From Aphrophora alni (Eukaryota; Arthropoda; Insecta; Hemiptera; Aphrophoridae), in assembly GCA_963513935.1 (NCBI GenBank), contig OY740769.1:109285762-109349761 (forward strand): a stretch of 64,000 bases of DNA, given 5' to 3'. Below are positions 14,001-28,900 of this stretch, piece by piece. Position 1 is the first letter of the stretch. Every line of letters begins with the position of its first letter. Under the pieces are notes generated by a model that made no database searches, had not been told where the DNA came from, and saw only the letters and a list, made by a program, of their open reading frames with translations. The position numbers were made by a program, and so were the translations under genes.

Positions 14001-17000
14001 TTCTGTTTCCTATTCTCGAATGTATAGTTGATGAGGAAGGGCCAGACCTGAGTGTTTTCTCACAAGTAACAACACCAACACAAGGCAGAGAGGATCTTGA
14101 TGACTGGGTAGTACTACCCTCTAGTGGATATTCAGGTACAGTGTGTTTAGGGCTTCAATATTATATATTTGTTGAGAATGTGTTTTTATATTTGCAGTAT
14201 TGTGATTAAAGGAAGGGTATTTAATTTAGCTACTCCAACTCTTGAGTATACAGTCATTGAAAATAGATAGATAATTTCATATTACTATAAAGGGCATAAT
14301 AGTTAATCAATTTTTAAAAAAATGTATACAAAGTTTTCAGAAAGAGTCAAAATTTTATATAGTGTGTGTGACTATATGACTTTGACATGAGTGGAAGCCA
14401 CGCACAGTAGTAATTTCACTGTCCATGAACCAGCTAGTTGGCATCAAATGTTGACAATATAATAAAAAGTGCAGTGTGTGTTATGGTATGTAGAGTTTAA
14501 ATCTGTTATAACTGTTCAATAAACTCTTAGAGAATCTGTGGAACACAACGCCTGTTAAAAAATGTATCACACATTGATTCAAAGAAACTGGTGTGAGCAA
14601 ACTCAAATTTCCAGGACAGTTATGAACATCCATTGAGACTGTTGAACGTTTGAGACAACTAGGTATGCGAAAGCAAAAATTCGAATGGTCATTGAAGTTT
14701 GGAGCTCAAAATTTCAAAGGCTACCGTTATACTAGATAAACATCTGTGGCTTCATGTGTATGAACACATGTATTGTTGTAGCCTGGTGGTTTTTTGGGGT
14801 TGGTAGGAGGTGCGGGATGTAGACACATACACAGAGGTTTGCTGAGAAGGATCGACCTGGGAGGTTTAGTCCGGGTAATGTTGGTTAAGTGATATGCACA
14901 TTTGTTGACCCTGAAGAGACCATGTGGCCGGGTTGCCCAGGCTAATTAAAGTAGAGGAGAGCTCTGGGGTCACCAGGGACAGGATTGGGAATTTTAATGG
15001 GACGGATCGGTATGAAGGTGAGTAGGATCGGCTTAAGTAAGAGGGATCACCTTAAGGGTGAGTAGGGAATTTCACTGGCTATGGGCTGCTGAGGTGACAC
15101 TTCCTTGGAGCGGCGATTGTCCAAATATATAAAATAAATATTGATTTATATTTGAAAAAAATATTGTGTTCAAATTATCATTAGTAGTATTATTTATCAA
15201 TAAAATTAACAATTTTATGTTAAGGAAAATATGAATCTCATTCATTAATTAGCTATCTATTAATCCAATTAGCATTCTAAATAAACGAATCTGTATAATT
15301 GACTGACTTGTTTTAGGGTCAAAACATTAAGTATAAAAACAACCATTAAAATAATTTACATCTACTCCTTTACTATATACTAATAAAAAAAATGTGTTGA
15401 CATTTCATGTTATAATAATAGTGTCTATGATTTTCTGCCATTCAGAAATATTTTAATTATGAATGGTTGTGTGTCGTCTGGTGGTTTGCTTATATTAATA
15501 AAATAAGGATATTATTTTGTTTAGATTCTTGTTTAAAAGGTTTTCATAACATCTATTTTGCTGTGTTTATATATTGAAATCATTTGATGATGTCGTTTAT
15601 GATGTCAAAACAGCTGTTAAGAAATTTTTTTAACAATAATTGCACAGTTGTAAAACAAGAATCTAAACAATGTAATATCCTTATTCCTATTATCAATACT
15701 AAACTAATTCTACTCCTGCATTGTTGACACTTTCAGCATTAAGCAGTATTAAAACACAATAAATTTATTAAAACATGAAGAATAAACTGAGAGTATGTGT
15801 ATTTAATTATGTATGTAGTGTCTTTTTTTGAGCCTAAACCTGGATGGTATTGTGGAATTCTTACTGCACTATAAAAAACCTTTTTCACTTCTTGCCATGA
15901 CATTCTACAGGAAGTGTAAGTGGGTCTTCTTACACTTTTTTTATTTAGCAGGATTCTTTCTTAATATCTTTCTTCTCCCACTTTCTTTCACTATTTGGCT
16001 ATGGAAACTGGCCAACACATCTGATCTCACTTTTGCAGGTTTTCTCAGCATTAATGACACCAAACTATCTACCGTTACACTTCTCTCCAGGTCATTTTCT
16101 GTTACATCCCTTTGGTGTTTCCATTTTGGGCAAACAAACTCAGTGTGGAAAACTGTGTTTGCCTCAGGACAATATCCGCAGGTATCTGTCTTGTTGATGG
16201 CAAAGCGTTTTTGTAGCTACCAAAGCAGCTATGACTAATGAGTATTTGGGTCATATAATAGCTAAATTCCCTATTTTTTCCATCCGCAGTTATAAGATCT
16301 TATAAAACTCTTTGTCCTTGCTGATTTCTCAGTTTCTGGGTCCATTTCTCTAGGTGGTAATCTCCTTTGTTCAATTATCATAATGAATGTAGTTAGTACA
16401 TTTGAAAACCACCTTCCTGTAACAATGTCAATCGCCAATACTAGCTGAAGATTTTTCATTAAAAATAGACAAAAGACTAAAAGCAGTCTAAAATCTAGGA
16501 TGGATAAATTTTTATTTTTGTGGAAAAAAAAGTTAATATATACATGACTGAAATACAAGGAATATCGGTAAAAATATAATGGAAAATAGATGTAACAATT
16601 TACATAATAAAATATTCTTTCAAATATCAACTGGATCCTGGTCTTAGTTTGCCCTAAAGTCAAAAGACATTGGTTTGATTCCTGTTTTCTTCTTGATTTT
16701 GTTGTTTTGTCTATTACATTATATAACAAATATTATATTTTATATGTTACTTAGTAATTTATCTTATATGTGATGTTTTTAAGATGTTTCTAGTTTGTGA
16801 GTATTATCAAGACCCCATTATAGAATACAGTAGAGTGTCGCAAACTCGGCACTCTATAACCCGGCAGTCCGGATTACTCGGCGACCCCGACGGGAAAAAA
16901 TATATATTTCTAAAAACAGTGATGTTCATAAAAGTTCGGCAGATCCCAAAGCGGGCATTAACTTCGATCGCTCGAATCGTTGATGGTACTTTTCCCACGT

Positions 17001-20000
17001 TAAACTCGTCACAAAGCTTTTTTACAGATTCCCCTCTGTCAAGGCCTTTTTACACATCCTTATTCCCAACAATCCTTATTCCCGATAACCCGGCATTTCA
17101 CAAACTCGGCACACTTCCGGTCCACATTACGCTGAGTTTGCGGGACTCTACTGTACCAACATTCAAGGTTCAAAATAATAAAAATATATATATTTTTTTA
17201 AAACCTTATCTTTTAGTTTTTTAGATTTGTTTGAGTTTGATTCATGAGAGATTTTTTGGTTTGACTAAGGAGCTAAGTAATAATGTTATTTGTGTAGAAA
17301 CAAAACTGGAACAGAATCCTGTATCAAGTTTTTTGCTACTCTTGAAGAACATGCTTTTGACTTCCAACCTCAATCAAGAACAGCTGTTGAAGAACAATGG
17401 AGTGACAATACTTGGCTCTATTCTCGCAAAGGTTTTTAGTACTAAATTTTTGATATATTTTTTAACAATCTTTATTTTAACATTTTTTCCAATACTGTTT
17501 TACATTATGAATAATTTAATAATTTTAAGAATTGTAAATTATAATTATTATTTATCTAAAAGAATATCTAAAATAAGTAATATGTTGAAATATTAGTTTT
17601 TGTAATCAGTACAGAGAAAGCTTAGATATTATTAACAAGTTTTATAAATGCTCATTTTCTTAGTTCACACCTAGATATTTGAGAACATCTAATGACAAAT
17701 TCCAGTTTAAAGTTTCAAGAACTAAAGAGATACCGAGTTACATCAAAATCGGTTGAGAAGCAACCTCAAACCAATAATAATAATTACCTTTTTCTTTTCT
17801 TTGTCTTTGTGTGATTTTTTGTACCTCTTAAGAGACCACTATTTTGAGCTATCATTATTAAAATCTACAGTATCAATGACTAGAACCCTATTGCTGAGTG
17901 TAGTGGATTTATTAATAATTTAAAATCTGACTCAGGAACGATACATTTTATAATACAATTTTGAGTGATAAAATGGAATTTTGAGTGATAAAATGGAATT
18001 TTGTTTGCTTTCATAGAATAAAAAGTGAACCAAAACATAATTAACATATTATCGAAAGGCAAAACTTTATTGTTTTGTTGAGAAAGTCATCTTCTATAGT
18101 GATCATCATCATTTCCCAGCACCAGTTTCCTGGTTATGGTTAACAAGCACCTGTCCATTATATTTCTTAATTTTGATTAAATTCAGTATTAGTGTTTTAC
18201 TTATTACTATAGAAAATTAAGTATTTCAAATGTTTTCATGGTAAGGTCCAGATAAAGTGTGCTTGTATTCTGTCATGTGAAATGTTTTGCCATAGGTTTT
18301 ATGCAAATTGTAGCCTAAATATTTTATCCTATTTATATATAGATGAATAATAAAGTTGATAAAATTGTAACACTCTATTAATATTAAGTCACATTTTTTT
18401 TCCAATTTTAAATTTGGTATAGAGTATATTGAACTTGCAATATCGATCAAATCAGCAACCTTCCAGAAACAGATACAGTTTTAAATATATATTTTTAACA
18501 ATCTATTCAACAGTTTTTGTTGTTGTCAGTAATACATTTTTGTTGTCAGTTCAGATCTTGGTTTTCCAAAATTAAAACCTAAAATTGAAATCTTGGGAAC
18601 AAATAAGTTTGTGTATTACTTGATAGTTAAAATGTAGAAATTTATACCTATCATTGTATTTGGCTGAATCTTTAGTTGAATATAATGAACTAATAGAATC
18701 CATCAATTTGTTCCACAATAAATATTTAACAATGTTTAAAAAATATACATACTTCCTGCCAGCTCTTTAAACCATATGATATATTTTTGTTACTATGATT
18801 GGAAATTTTCTAAATTTAACTTGCAAAGCAATTATAATCTTAGGCAAACTGCTATTACATTTTTTCTTTCCTTTCGTGTTAATTTGTACTTATTATGCAT
18901 GGCATAACTAAACTAATTATTTTCTAATATTTTCATCAAAATGTAGCTATCATATAGCTTGGTATGTGATAAATGCATGAGCAGAACACTGTTCTTTTCA
19001 CAATTAATTACTTTATGGATACACTGAATACAAAGTTGAAAAAGTTAGACTGGAAATATCTCTTTATTTGTGTTCTTCATAATAGATTTCTAGGTTGAGT
19101 TCACTATAATCAGTTTATGTGTTATGTTGCCTTATGCCAGATTTAGAATTATTGCTCTAAAACTAATCTGAAAGGCTTATTTCTCCTAATTATTACGTTT
19201 AAGCTCAATTTATTTTAATTTAGCAAATTTGTTGGCATAAATTACTATAAGCATGTAATTTATTGCAGACACCACCTAGTGTGATGGATATTTATGTGCT
19301 GAAAGCATTACAGCTTCTACTGGAAATGGCAAAGCATCTTCCAAATCATGCTTTGCTACGTTCATTACATCAGCATGTACTTTTCAATTTCAATATCTGG
19401 TCTCATTGCCCTTTTCATGTTCGGATTAGTAAGTATTCCTGCAATTGTATAGTATTTACTAATGTTTCTTCTGTAATTGGATTATTTTGTAATTTAATAA
19501 TATCCCTTTTTAATTATTTTGTTTGTTATATAATATAATTTTGAAATTTGTACTTTATCCATTTAATTTAATTTTGAAACATTTCCTGAACTGTATTTTT
19601 TGTTTATCAAGATGATTATCAACTTACTATGAGATTATATTTGATTTAATTTTGTGTTATTTTTAATTTTCATTATTGTAACTGCTAAAATCTTCTTTAT
19701 TTTCTTTTTAGGTCATATTCAATACATCTCCACTATAATCAAGGATGAACGTAAAATTTATCGTAAACGGTATGGAGTTCAGTTTTTCCTAGATACCATC
19801 CGTCGACACTACGCTAGCCCTGACATGGTGGCAAGTGATGATAGAAAGGCTATAAGAGTATCACTGTTAGGACTTATCAAATATTATTTACAAAAAGAGT
19901 GCAATGTTAAAGAGCTGTGTGCTATTATGGGATTTCTAGCCACTTGCAAGGAAGAAATTTTGGTTAGTGATATTATTGGTCAATAAAATAAAATAAAAAC

Positions 20001-20598
20001 AATAGTTACTACAAGTTAAAGTTGTAACTTACTAATTCTTGAGGATAAAATATATTGTATACCATAATAGGTTATATTTAACTAGTGTTATATTAGAAAT
20101 CTTATTGAGTAAAAATTAAAAAATTTAAATATACATATAAAGTTAATAAAATAAATAAATAAATAAATTGTTGTTTAATATTTAACAAATTAATATTTTT
20201 AAAATCACTCCATGCAACAATCATTGACGGTTTGATTTGTCATAATTTATAGCTCAAATTGACAGCTGTAGCTAAAAATGTTTTCTTTTATTAAGTTACT
20301 CTTGTTTTAGACAATTTATAATATTCCAAAACAGGCATACCACTAACTGGAATTGAAATTAAATATACAACAATACAATAACCACATTACCAATAGGTCC
20401 ATAAATTTCAATTAATTAAAACACCATATATCAAAAATCACAAAAGAAACAGTGTTGTTAAATTGAAATTAATAACAATAGCAATGAGTAAAGTAATTTT
20501 GTGAAGCTGTATTTCATTGCCTTCAAATATGCAACCACAATAAGAACCACACCTAGGTAACTTATAACTTGTAACTGATGGAATCTCTCATATATATA

Positions 20599-20643
<45 letters not shown>

Positions 20644-21806
20644 AAAGGAATTAGTCACCAAGAGTTGTTGAGACACCTTTTATAGGATTTAGGACCTCTC
20701 TTAAAATTGTGATCTAAATCCAGAATAAATCAACACATTAAAATAAAAACTCAATTGCTCATTCAATATGAACTCCAAATATTTTTAATTTCAAATTTTC
20801 TCATTGATTTAACTTTTACCCCATTATGTGTGTTCAAAGCCTCTCAGCAGTAGAAGTCATTACAAACAATATACAACTATACACATGTGTCAGCATATAA
20901 TATTTAAAATATTACTTAGAGGGGTAAATAAAGCACTCTTATATTAGCCGCTGCATTATAGCATGAATCATTAATCCAGCCTTTTTTGAAGGATGTATGT
21001 CACTTTAAAGGTGGTATTTTAATGGACCGATGACATAATTATTTATTATTATTATTGTCTGCTTTTTCTGTAGGTTATAGAAGTATTGGAGATGTTAATA
21101 GCTCAGCTAGAAAGTAAAACCTGTAAAGATCAACTTTTCTTGCTTATGTATGAACCACAAGCTGGGGACTTGTTATACTGCCTTTTGATTAATAAACACT
21201 TCACAATGGATCTCAAGCAACGTGTATTAAAGGTTTGTTAATACTCTCTAGCACAGACTATCATCTCATAGACTAAACCTATAAAATAGTGATGTTACTT
21301 CTTATTTATTATATTAATAATCTTTAAACTTAAGAAATTTATTATGCCACCATATTAAGGGTATGCGGTATTCTAAAAATTTGGGAAAGTTTCAACAGTC
21401 TTAAAATTGTGAACTTTTATGTTTACAGAAATTTTTTAAAATGAAATTTATAACAAGGTTAGAATTTGACATGATTAAATTTTGCATAGGAATTGTGCAT
21501 TTCCTTATTGATAAATCCAAAATGAAATCCCATTATCTTATTTTCAGTTAATCACAAGCAGGAAATGCTTTTTCCTGTTCTAGCCTCTGGAAACTAAATT
21601 TCTCATTACCATTCCAATCGAATCACAGAAAAAAATGTCTAGTCCGGCTCAAAGAAAAAAATATCGTTCACATCTGATCCTTTCCCGAAAATGTTCAAAT
21701 ATTTATTTTTAATATTGATTATGTTACCTTACTGGACAGGTATGATTAAATAAATTACCTTAATATCACAGGTCCACAGTCCTGTCATTTGTTTTTCTTT
21801 TACGTA

Positions 21807-21842
<36 letters not shown>

Positions 21843-22922
21843 TAACGATACTTATTATATTATAATTTCGGAAATATTATACAAATCAAAATTATGAATT
21901 AATTAGTCATACCTTGGATTGTCAACATATAAGGAAAGTTATTAAACGATGAAGTCCAAATATATTTTTTTAACATTAGCTCTGAAATATTTAATTTTAT
22001 TTGAACTTATTTTCCAATTACTTTTGTTTTTTATTTTACACTATTTGCTCAGGGGGAGCTCTTTAATGAACAATTAATACAGTGAGTGAAATTTTAAACA
22101 ATACAGAGATTTAGTTTCCAATTAAAGTCTATAATAATTAGTACAATACCAAATCCACTTTTGTTGTATTCCTATGTAAGTAATCCAGTGCTGATAGTTG
22201 AGTGAAGAACTTTCACTTTATTACTTGTTAACGATGTTCACCAAACACTACACTGTGCTATGTGATTTATTAATAAAATGATTCACTTCAAATTACACCA
22301 TAACACTTTGTAGGTGTATCTCTTTAGTACGGCAACAAAGATTACTAATGTGTTAAATACTTTAACAATTATTACTTTACTATTACTATAACTGGAATTA
22401 TAACTTATTATAGGAAATACCACTTTCTACATTAAGAATACTTTTGGCGTTACTTCGCCAACCCTATGCTGTGAGTTTCTCTCTAAGACTTCCCTATATA
22501 ATTTTTACTTTTTTGATGCTAAAAATACTTACTCCTTCCTCTTAATTTACTTTAACCAATGTACGTAAGCATCTACTTTTTGTCAGCCAATCAAATTTTA
22601 ATGTTTCAAAATTGTGACCGTTTAGAAAACGTTTGTTCCGTTACTTTTTATGAGTTTTGTGTGTGATTTTCCTTAAGTTTCTAATATTATAGTTATTTAT
22701 GACTTAATTGCCTATAGTGTTTCTAGGTCTAATTTAAGTGTTTTTCTCCTTTTTTTTTTTTTAAAGTTGTGAATAGTGTTCTGACTGATTTATAACATAT
22801 TTCCCTAACACTTTACCTTTGTCGGCGATCACTAAACGTTTAACATGTGTGTCCAACAAATGTATCTATTTCTATATTCTTTTTAAAATATTAGACCATT
22901 ACTGGAAAGCCTATTGATTTCG

Positions 22923-22963
<41 letters not shown>

Positions 22964-25900
22964 ACGCACATCAAGTGCAAAAAATATTATAGTTTGATCA
23001 TGCCTGAAGGAAGAGGGGACACAATAGTCATGTAAAAGAAAAACAAAAGACATAACTGTGAGCTGTGGAATTACGTTAATTTATTTTCTTCCTCTTCTGA
23101 AATTTTAAAAAACTACTATTTATGTGACTTGGAGATTTCATAACAAGTTTATAATTTTTCCTTATCAAATTTGTACAATGGTTGTCATGGTAACAGCTGA
23201 GGAAACTTACATCAATGTCAACTATTCCAAAATTTACTATTTTTTGCAAAAATGTCAATTACTTTAGCTGTTCAATTAACCATTATTTTTTGTTTTCTAA
23301 TGCTAAAATGTATGTAAATTAGATCTACTACATACACTATATTTAAACAAAGCAATCAAATATAAAAAATTTGATTTGTTTGGATATAATTATAAACAAA
23401 CATTGGTTGTAGCAAGTTTGGTAAACCAATATTAGATTGCTTGTATTAAAATACATATAAATAATATATGTCCACGTCCTATTATGGTAAGTGAATTTTC
23501 TATTGTTATAATTGGAAAACATGTATTGGTAACTAATATTTTCTTTTGAACAGTTATTATTGTTTTTTCAGCTCTTATCTGTACTGTTGAGAACTGAAAA
23601 GATTTACGAGCGTAACAAGTCACGTCTACGCCTTCATGATTCTACTACTGTGGGAATGTATCCTGGACTTATTGCTATGTTACCTGATCAACAATTCTCC
23701 ATGGAGTTCATTGCTATGCTGCTGGACCAAATTCTTCTTACAGGTAATGATCAACCAGTTCCCTTTACTTAGAAATAAGATATTACACTTGAGGATTTAT
23801 TGTAGTTTAGTTTTATTCCATGGTTTCAATGAAACAATATCAGGTTTATCTGAATATTCTAGTAGTTTTAAGGATAATGTTAGATTCATTTAACAAAGTT
23901 TATTTTTATCTATTAATTATAAAAATTATAATTAATAATTATATCCAATAAATCAAAACATTGTGCTTTAAACTGATTTAAAATTATTTCAGTTATAAGC
24001 TTCCATTAAATATTCTTGAGTAATTTTACTAGGTTAATTATCTTGTTTTATCTCTGTTAAACAATCCTAATTTGTTCCTAAATGATTACCAGTACAATGG
24101 TTATACCGTCATCTTCAGATCCATATTAAAATTAATGTTGTTTAGCCTGTTATGACATTGTTTCCTTTTATTGATACAATTAAACACTTAGTTAAAATAG
24201 ACAAAATAGTTAAAAAAGAGTTTATAAAATAAGTTAGATAAAAAACACTGACATACTCGTACATGAACATGTATACATATTATAATTCCACGAATTGTCT
24301 GTATTTAGTTAGTTGCGCAAATCGATATTGATCTCGGTGCACAAGAGTCAAACATGTATATGCCCAGCGGAGTACAATATCATCGACCGGTAATGTACAA
24401 TACAATGTCAAAACCGATAATCCTTTAGAAACAAATTTGTTTGACGGAGATAAACAAGGTAATTAAGCCACTACAATTATTCAAATATACAATACAGGAA
24501 GCTTATCCTACATTATGTCTAAATTAAATATTCTCAGGATATATGTTGATATAAGTGTCTTTAATCTCTCCCCCTCCCTCTCTGCCTATTTATTCCATAT
24601 ATTTTAAATAGAAATTGAACATAGAAACTAAACTTTTTTTATCTGGAACCACGTGCTCTCTGAATTTGCATTCCAACTTACTACCAATTGTGCCTGTATT
24701 CTTGTATCCTTGATATTCCTCTATCTTAGGTTTAAAAGAATATAAAATGGATCAGCAACTAGGTTACTGAGCTGATGTCTGTCTCTCCTAGGATGTTTTA
24801 AAATGACAGTTTTGATTTCAGAAAGCAATGGAAGCTATTCAGGAGCCTTATCATTACTACATGCCTTAACATTGTCAGACTTGGATATTAAACTTGAAGC
24901 TGCCAGAAAACTGCTTACTGTGACTTTTATGCGACCTTCTGCACCTCAATATCTTGCTAAACAAGTAAGTTTGTACAAACTTTCAACTTAATATAGAACT
25001 TCATTATGATGCAGATTATTTAATATAATGGTTTAGTTTCATTTAGTTTTAGTAAGACAACACAATACTATTATGGCACAAATGAAGTAAAATTGTCCTA
25101 TTAGTACCTAGTTTATTAAAACATACATTTTTTGAAAATCATTCATGTAATTTTTTTTAAAAGTGTCACTAAAATATAGAATGAAAAATAATTTAATGTG
25201 TAATAGCTTATTTCCTGTAATATTTGTGTATGTTTGTTTCTACATATATTTACCTAAATTACAATATAAATATAAAATCCTGCTATTTAGCTAATAGGTT
25301 TTTGAATTTTATAACTTTAATATACTTTGGTGGTATACAGTTTTATTATATTTATTTATTTTGTTATATTGTCAGCGTATTGTATTAGGATTACCACAGT
25401 TTTCAAAGACACGTTAATGTTGCAATGCTCAATAAAGGATTGTACAAATTTATAATATTTATTGCTGAAATTAATGATGGTTGCTAAGTAAGAAATGTAT
25501 GTTTATTATAGGTAGGTTGGCAAGACTGTGTTACTCGTCTTCTCATAAAGTGCACGATAACTTCAACAGATACTGAAACATTTCCAGATTTGATGGTCTT
25601 TGATGATGACCAAGAAGCTGTTGAAGTTGAAACGACTCGTTCTTTATCACCAACTTCAGTTTCCCGTATATCAGATGCTGCTTTTGCCATTGAAACCGAA
25701 ATTAAGGGTATGTTTTAAATATATAAAAACATGTGACAAGTCTTGTCATTACTTGATATTGAAATTAAAATAAAAACATGTACAAAAATAAATTATAAAA
25801 CTTATAAAATGTTTTGCATGTTACAGAAGTTGCCGAAACTGTAACTAACGCTGTGGCAGACAATATCCATTTTGCTGCTGACAATATTTCTTCTGCAATG

Positions 25901-28900
25901 GCATCTGCTTATACGGCAATAAGGCAGAAAACTGTTGAAATGCAGGTAAAGAAGTAAATTATTTAACATCCATAAATCAACATAATATTTTCATCTCCAT
26001 TAATTTTAGCACTCTAATTTGAGCTAAATGAGAAAACTTAAATTTTGTATTAAAAAGACCATTGCAATAAGAATAAACCTGAGAGCTAGACCACTCTATT
26101 TTGTAATAGTGTTAATAACAAGTTAGGATATATATTGTAATTTATAAGCACCATTACCGAGTGAAAATGTTGTGATGTATGTATAAAACTATTTTAACAT
26201 CACTTTAAGGGTTAAATTAATATTTTCTGTTTTATTTAGGAAAGTTTAGAACTTGGAGCAAGATCAAGATTAAAAAAGAGACGCAGCTTTACGTCAAGTG
26301 ATTCACAAGAACCAGAGTGTTCAAGTCCTAGAGCTGTAAGAACATCAATGCTGTTGTCTTCCCTAGGGCTAGACTTGGATAACATTAGCTTTGGAAATAG
26401 GTAGGATATTCTTCCTTATAAAGATATTAGTTCTAGAATGTTAATTTTATTGTGTGATTTAATTTGTTGAAATACAATGTCTGACTATACTTGTGATTTG
26501 GTTGGTGTGAAAAAACATAGTGACTGCCTCACAAATGTTTGTGAAATTTTTTCTAACTAAATTTAATATTTTTATTCAATGAGACCTTGATGGTAATCAG
26601 TAATGTCAACATTTTTCTATTATTGTGACAGAAACTCAGCTAAAATATGATAACTGGTTTTCAGGTCGCAAATTGTCACAAACTGTTATCTGTTATTCTT
26701 GTACTGGTTAACTCGTGGATTGTTTCGATTAAATTCTTTTTCTTCGTGGATTGTTTGCTTCTTACCATTCTTTGAGAGTAGACACTTCTCTAACAAATAA
26801 TACTCAGTAATGAGAGAAGAGGTTAAGGATTTAAAGACACCCTTACATTTGTCTCCACATATGGAGGAAATCACATCAAGAGTTTTGACATACATTTCAT
26901 ATTAAAGAATCCTTAAACCATTTCTCAATCAGTATATATCCACCTTTATTGAAAGTTTAATACAAATTAGTGGTGCTTGTGTATACAATTCAAGAAAACA
27001 TCAGAATAAGAAACCAAAGAATAATATTTTGTGAGTAAGTTAGATACAAATTCAGAGATGGACACGTAAAGGAAATTGCAGTCAAATTATTATTTCCTAA
27101 AAGTATTGTGAAACCTAATTTGCAAATGATAACATTTTATTATTTAAGTACAAAAAATCAGTTCATAATAAACCAGAAGTACATAATTATCATGTTCTAA
27201 TGTCTAAATTTTAGCTAGTGTGATATCCCTTATGGAAATGCTGACATCCGTAACTAATAAATGTCTACTGATCCTAACATAAGAGTAATTTGTTTTACCA
27301 ATTTTGGCTAATTTGACGCAAATTTGGTATGTAGCCTTGCTTTTATGATCATTGGGCAAGTTTTTAACCAGAACTTGAACATGATTAATGAATTGATTTA
27401 AAAAAATTAATTTTTTTTTAAAGTAAATGATAATTTGAAGGTCCTACAGCATCCCAAAATAACTAATTTTGTTCAGTTTTAAAATCTACACCCTTTAATG
27501 CCCAAAGTAGTTTTCTATTTAAAAAAATATTGTTATCACAAAAATTTATTAAGTTATTTTTTATTCTACGTTGACTATTATTTGGAAAAAAAGGTTGGGA
27601 AATTTCAAAACTGCAGCTATTAGAAACACTTCTTCTTATGTAGATTCTATTGCTCACTTTATGCAATTTGGTGATCTGCATGTATATAAATGCCAAGGTT
27701 AATGCAATTGAATACACAAAATACACCAAAATAAATTAGTATTTTATCATGTCAGCATATCAGCTGAAATAAGTTTTGATTATTTCATACAGATCTCAGT
27801 CGAGTAGTAGCACAGAAGACTTGTCCTCTCCAACTCATACTAGTGAAAACAATCCTCAGACACCTGCAAAAGACTCTCTCAGCATTACATCTGCTCAAAG
27901 TCTTGCTAGTCAAATGTTGGATGAAGATTCTGATGAAGATGAAAAAATTCTGTTTGATGCTCTTCAGTAAGTTCTTCACTTATTAACATTTTTAAAGTTT
28001 GTGTATTATATAGTTACTGTAATGATTTTTCTTTTGGATAGCTATAACTAATAGTTTTTGTTATTAACAGACAATGGAAAGCTATAGACGCAGAGAAGTT
28101 AGAAGACAAAGAACAAGAACTTTGTTATCTTGTTGTTAATATTCTGTTTACAATAATGTGGAGAGGCATCGATGTCAGCAGTAAAGACTTATGGAAGGTG
28201 AGGTCATAATTCTTTATTATGGTGTATGGTTGATTTACATAATTTAACTATGCTTAAATGTATATCTAGATAAAAAATATACAAATATATTTATATTTAT
28301 ATATTTTGTTCATTTTATAAGTAGAACATAATGATGTGTTGGTTTCATAGATATTGGAGCAATTATTTCCAATGTGATAAAAGAAATCTTGGTACCTTAT
28401 CTACCATTATAGTTAATAAAGATTATTTCAATTATTTCAAACACTAACAAAATTGTCCTAGCTTTACCTGTTTTTGAGAAAAAAGTTATTTTATTCCTAA
28501 ATTGTTGAGAATTTATAATTTATGCACAAGTAGTACTATACTAATAATAATATTTTTTTTTAAAATGCTAACATAATTTTGGATACATTATTTGCATTAA
28601 GTGCACAAAGTAAACTATTTAAGGTCTGACACATTACATCCATTTTGTCAATCTATACACTCTGTTCCCATATCAATGATAATATGTAGGACATTTTTGA
28701 CTAAATTTGCTATAGATAAATTTTGGTATTGAAATCTGATGAGACATATTAAAATTAATCATAATTTATCAAAACTAGTTAAAATTTAATGTTAGTGCTA
28801 TCAGTAAGATATAACAACTACAATTTTTTCAAAATTAAGTTTAATGATTTTGTTCAAACTTATATCTAACTTTGTTCCAAAAGACTCAACAAGATTATTG

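Noticed and set aside
14500..14700. Possible transposase HTH (FKETGVSKLKFPGQ)
   Set aside because: Too short and stop-ridden to assign.
15828..16238. 136-codon plus-strand frame
   Set aside because: The minus strand of the same bases encodes a retroelement zinc knuckle, so this frame is antisense noise.
16639..16682. tRNA-like boxes (TGGTCTTAGTTTG and GGTTTGATTCC)
   Set aside because: Spacing of about 20 nt is too short for a tRNA and no acceptor stem pairs; at best a SINE scrap.
22050..22490. Possible solo LTR
   Set aside because: No target duplication, no TG...CA ends that could be fixed, no second copy in the window.
24085..24130. CUGAAGAUGACGG on the minus strand, possible hammerhead-like core
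   Set aside because: No GAAA after the hairpin and no inverted-repeat setting.
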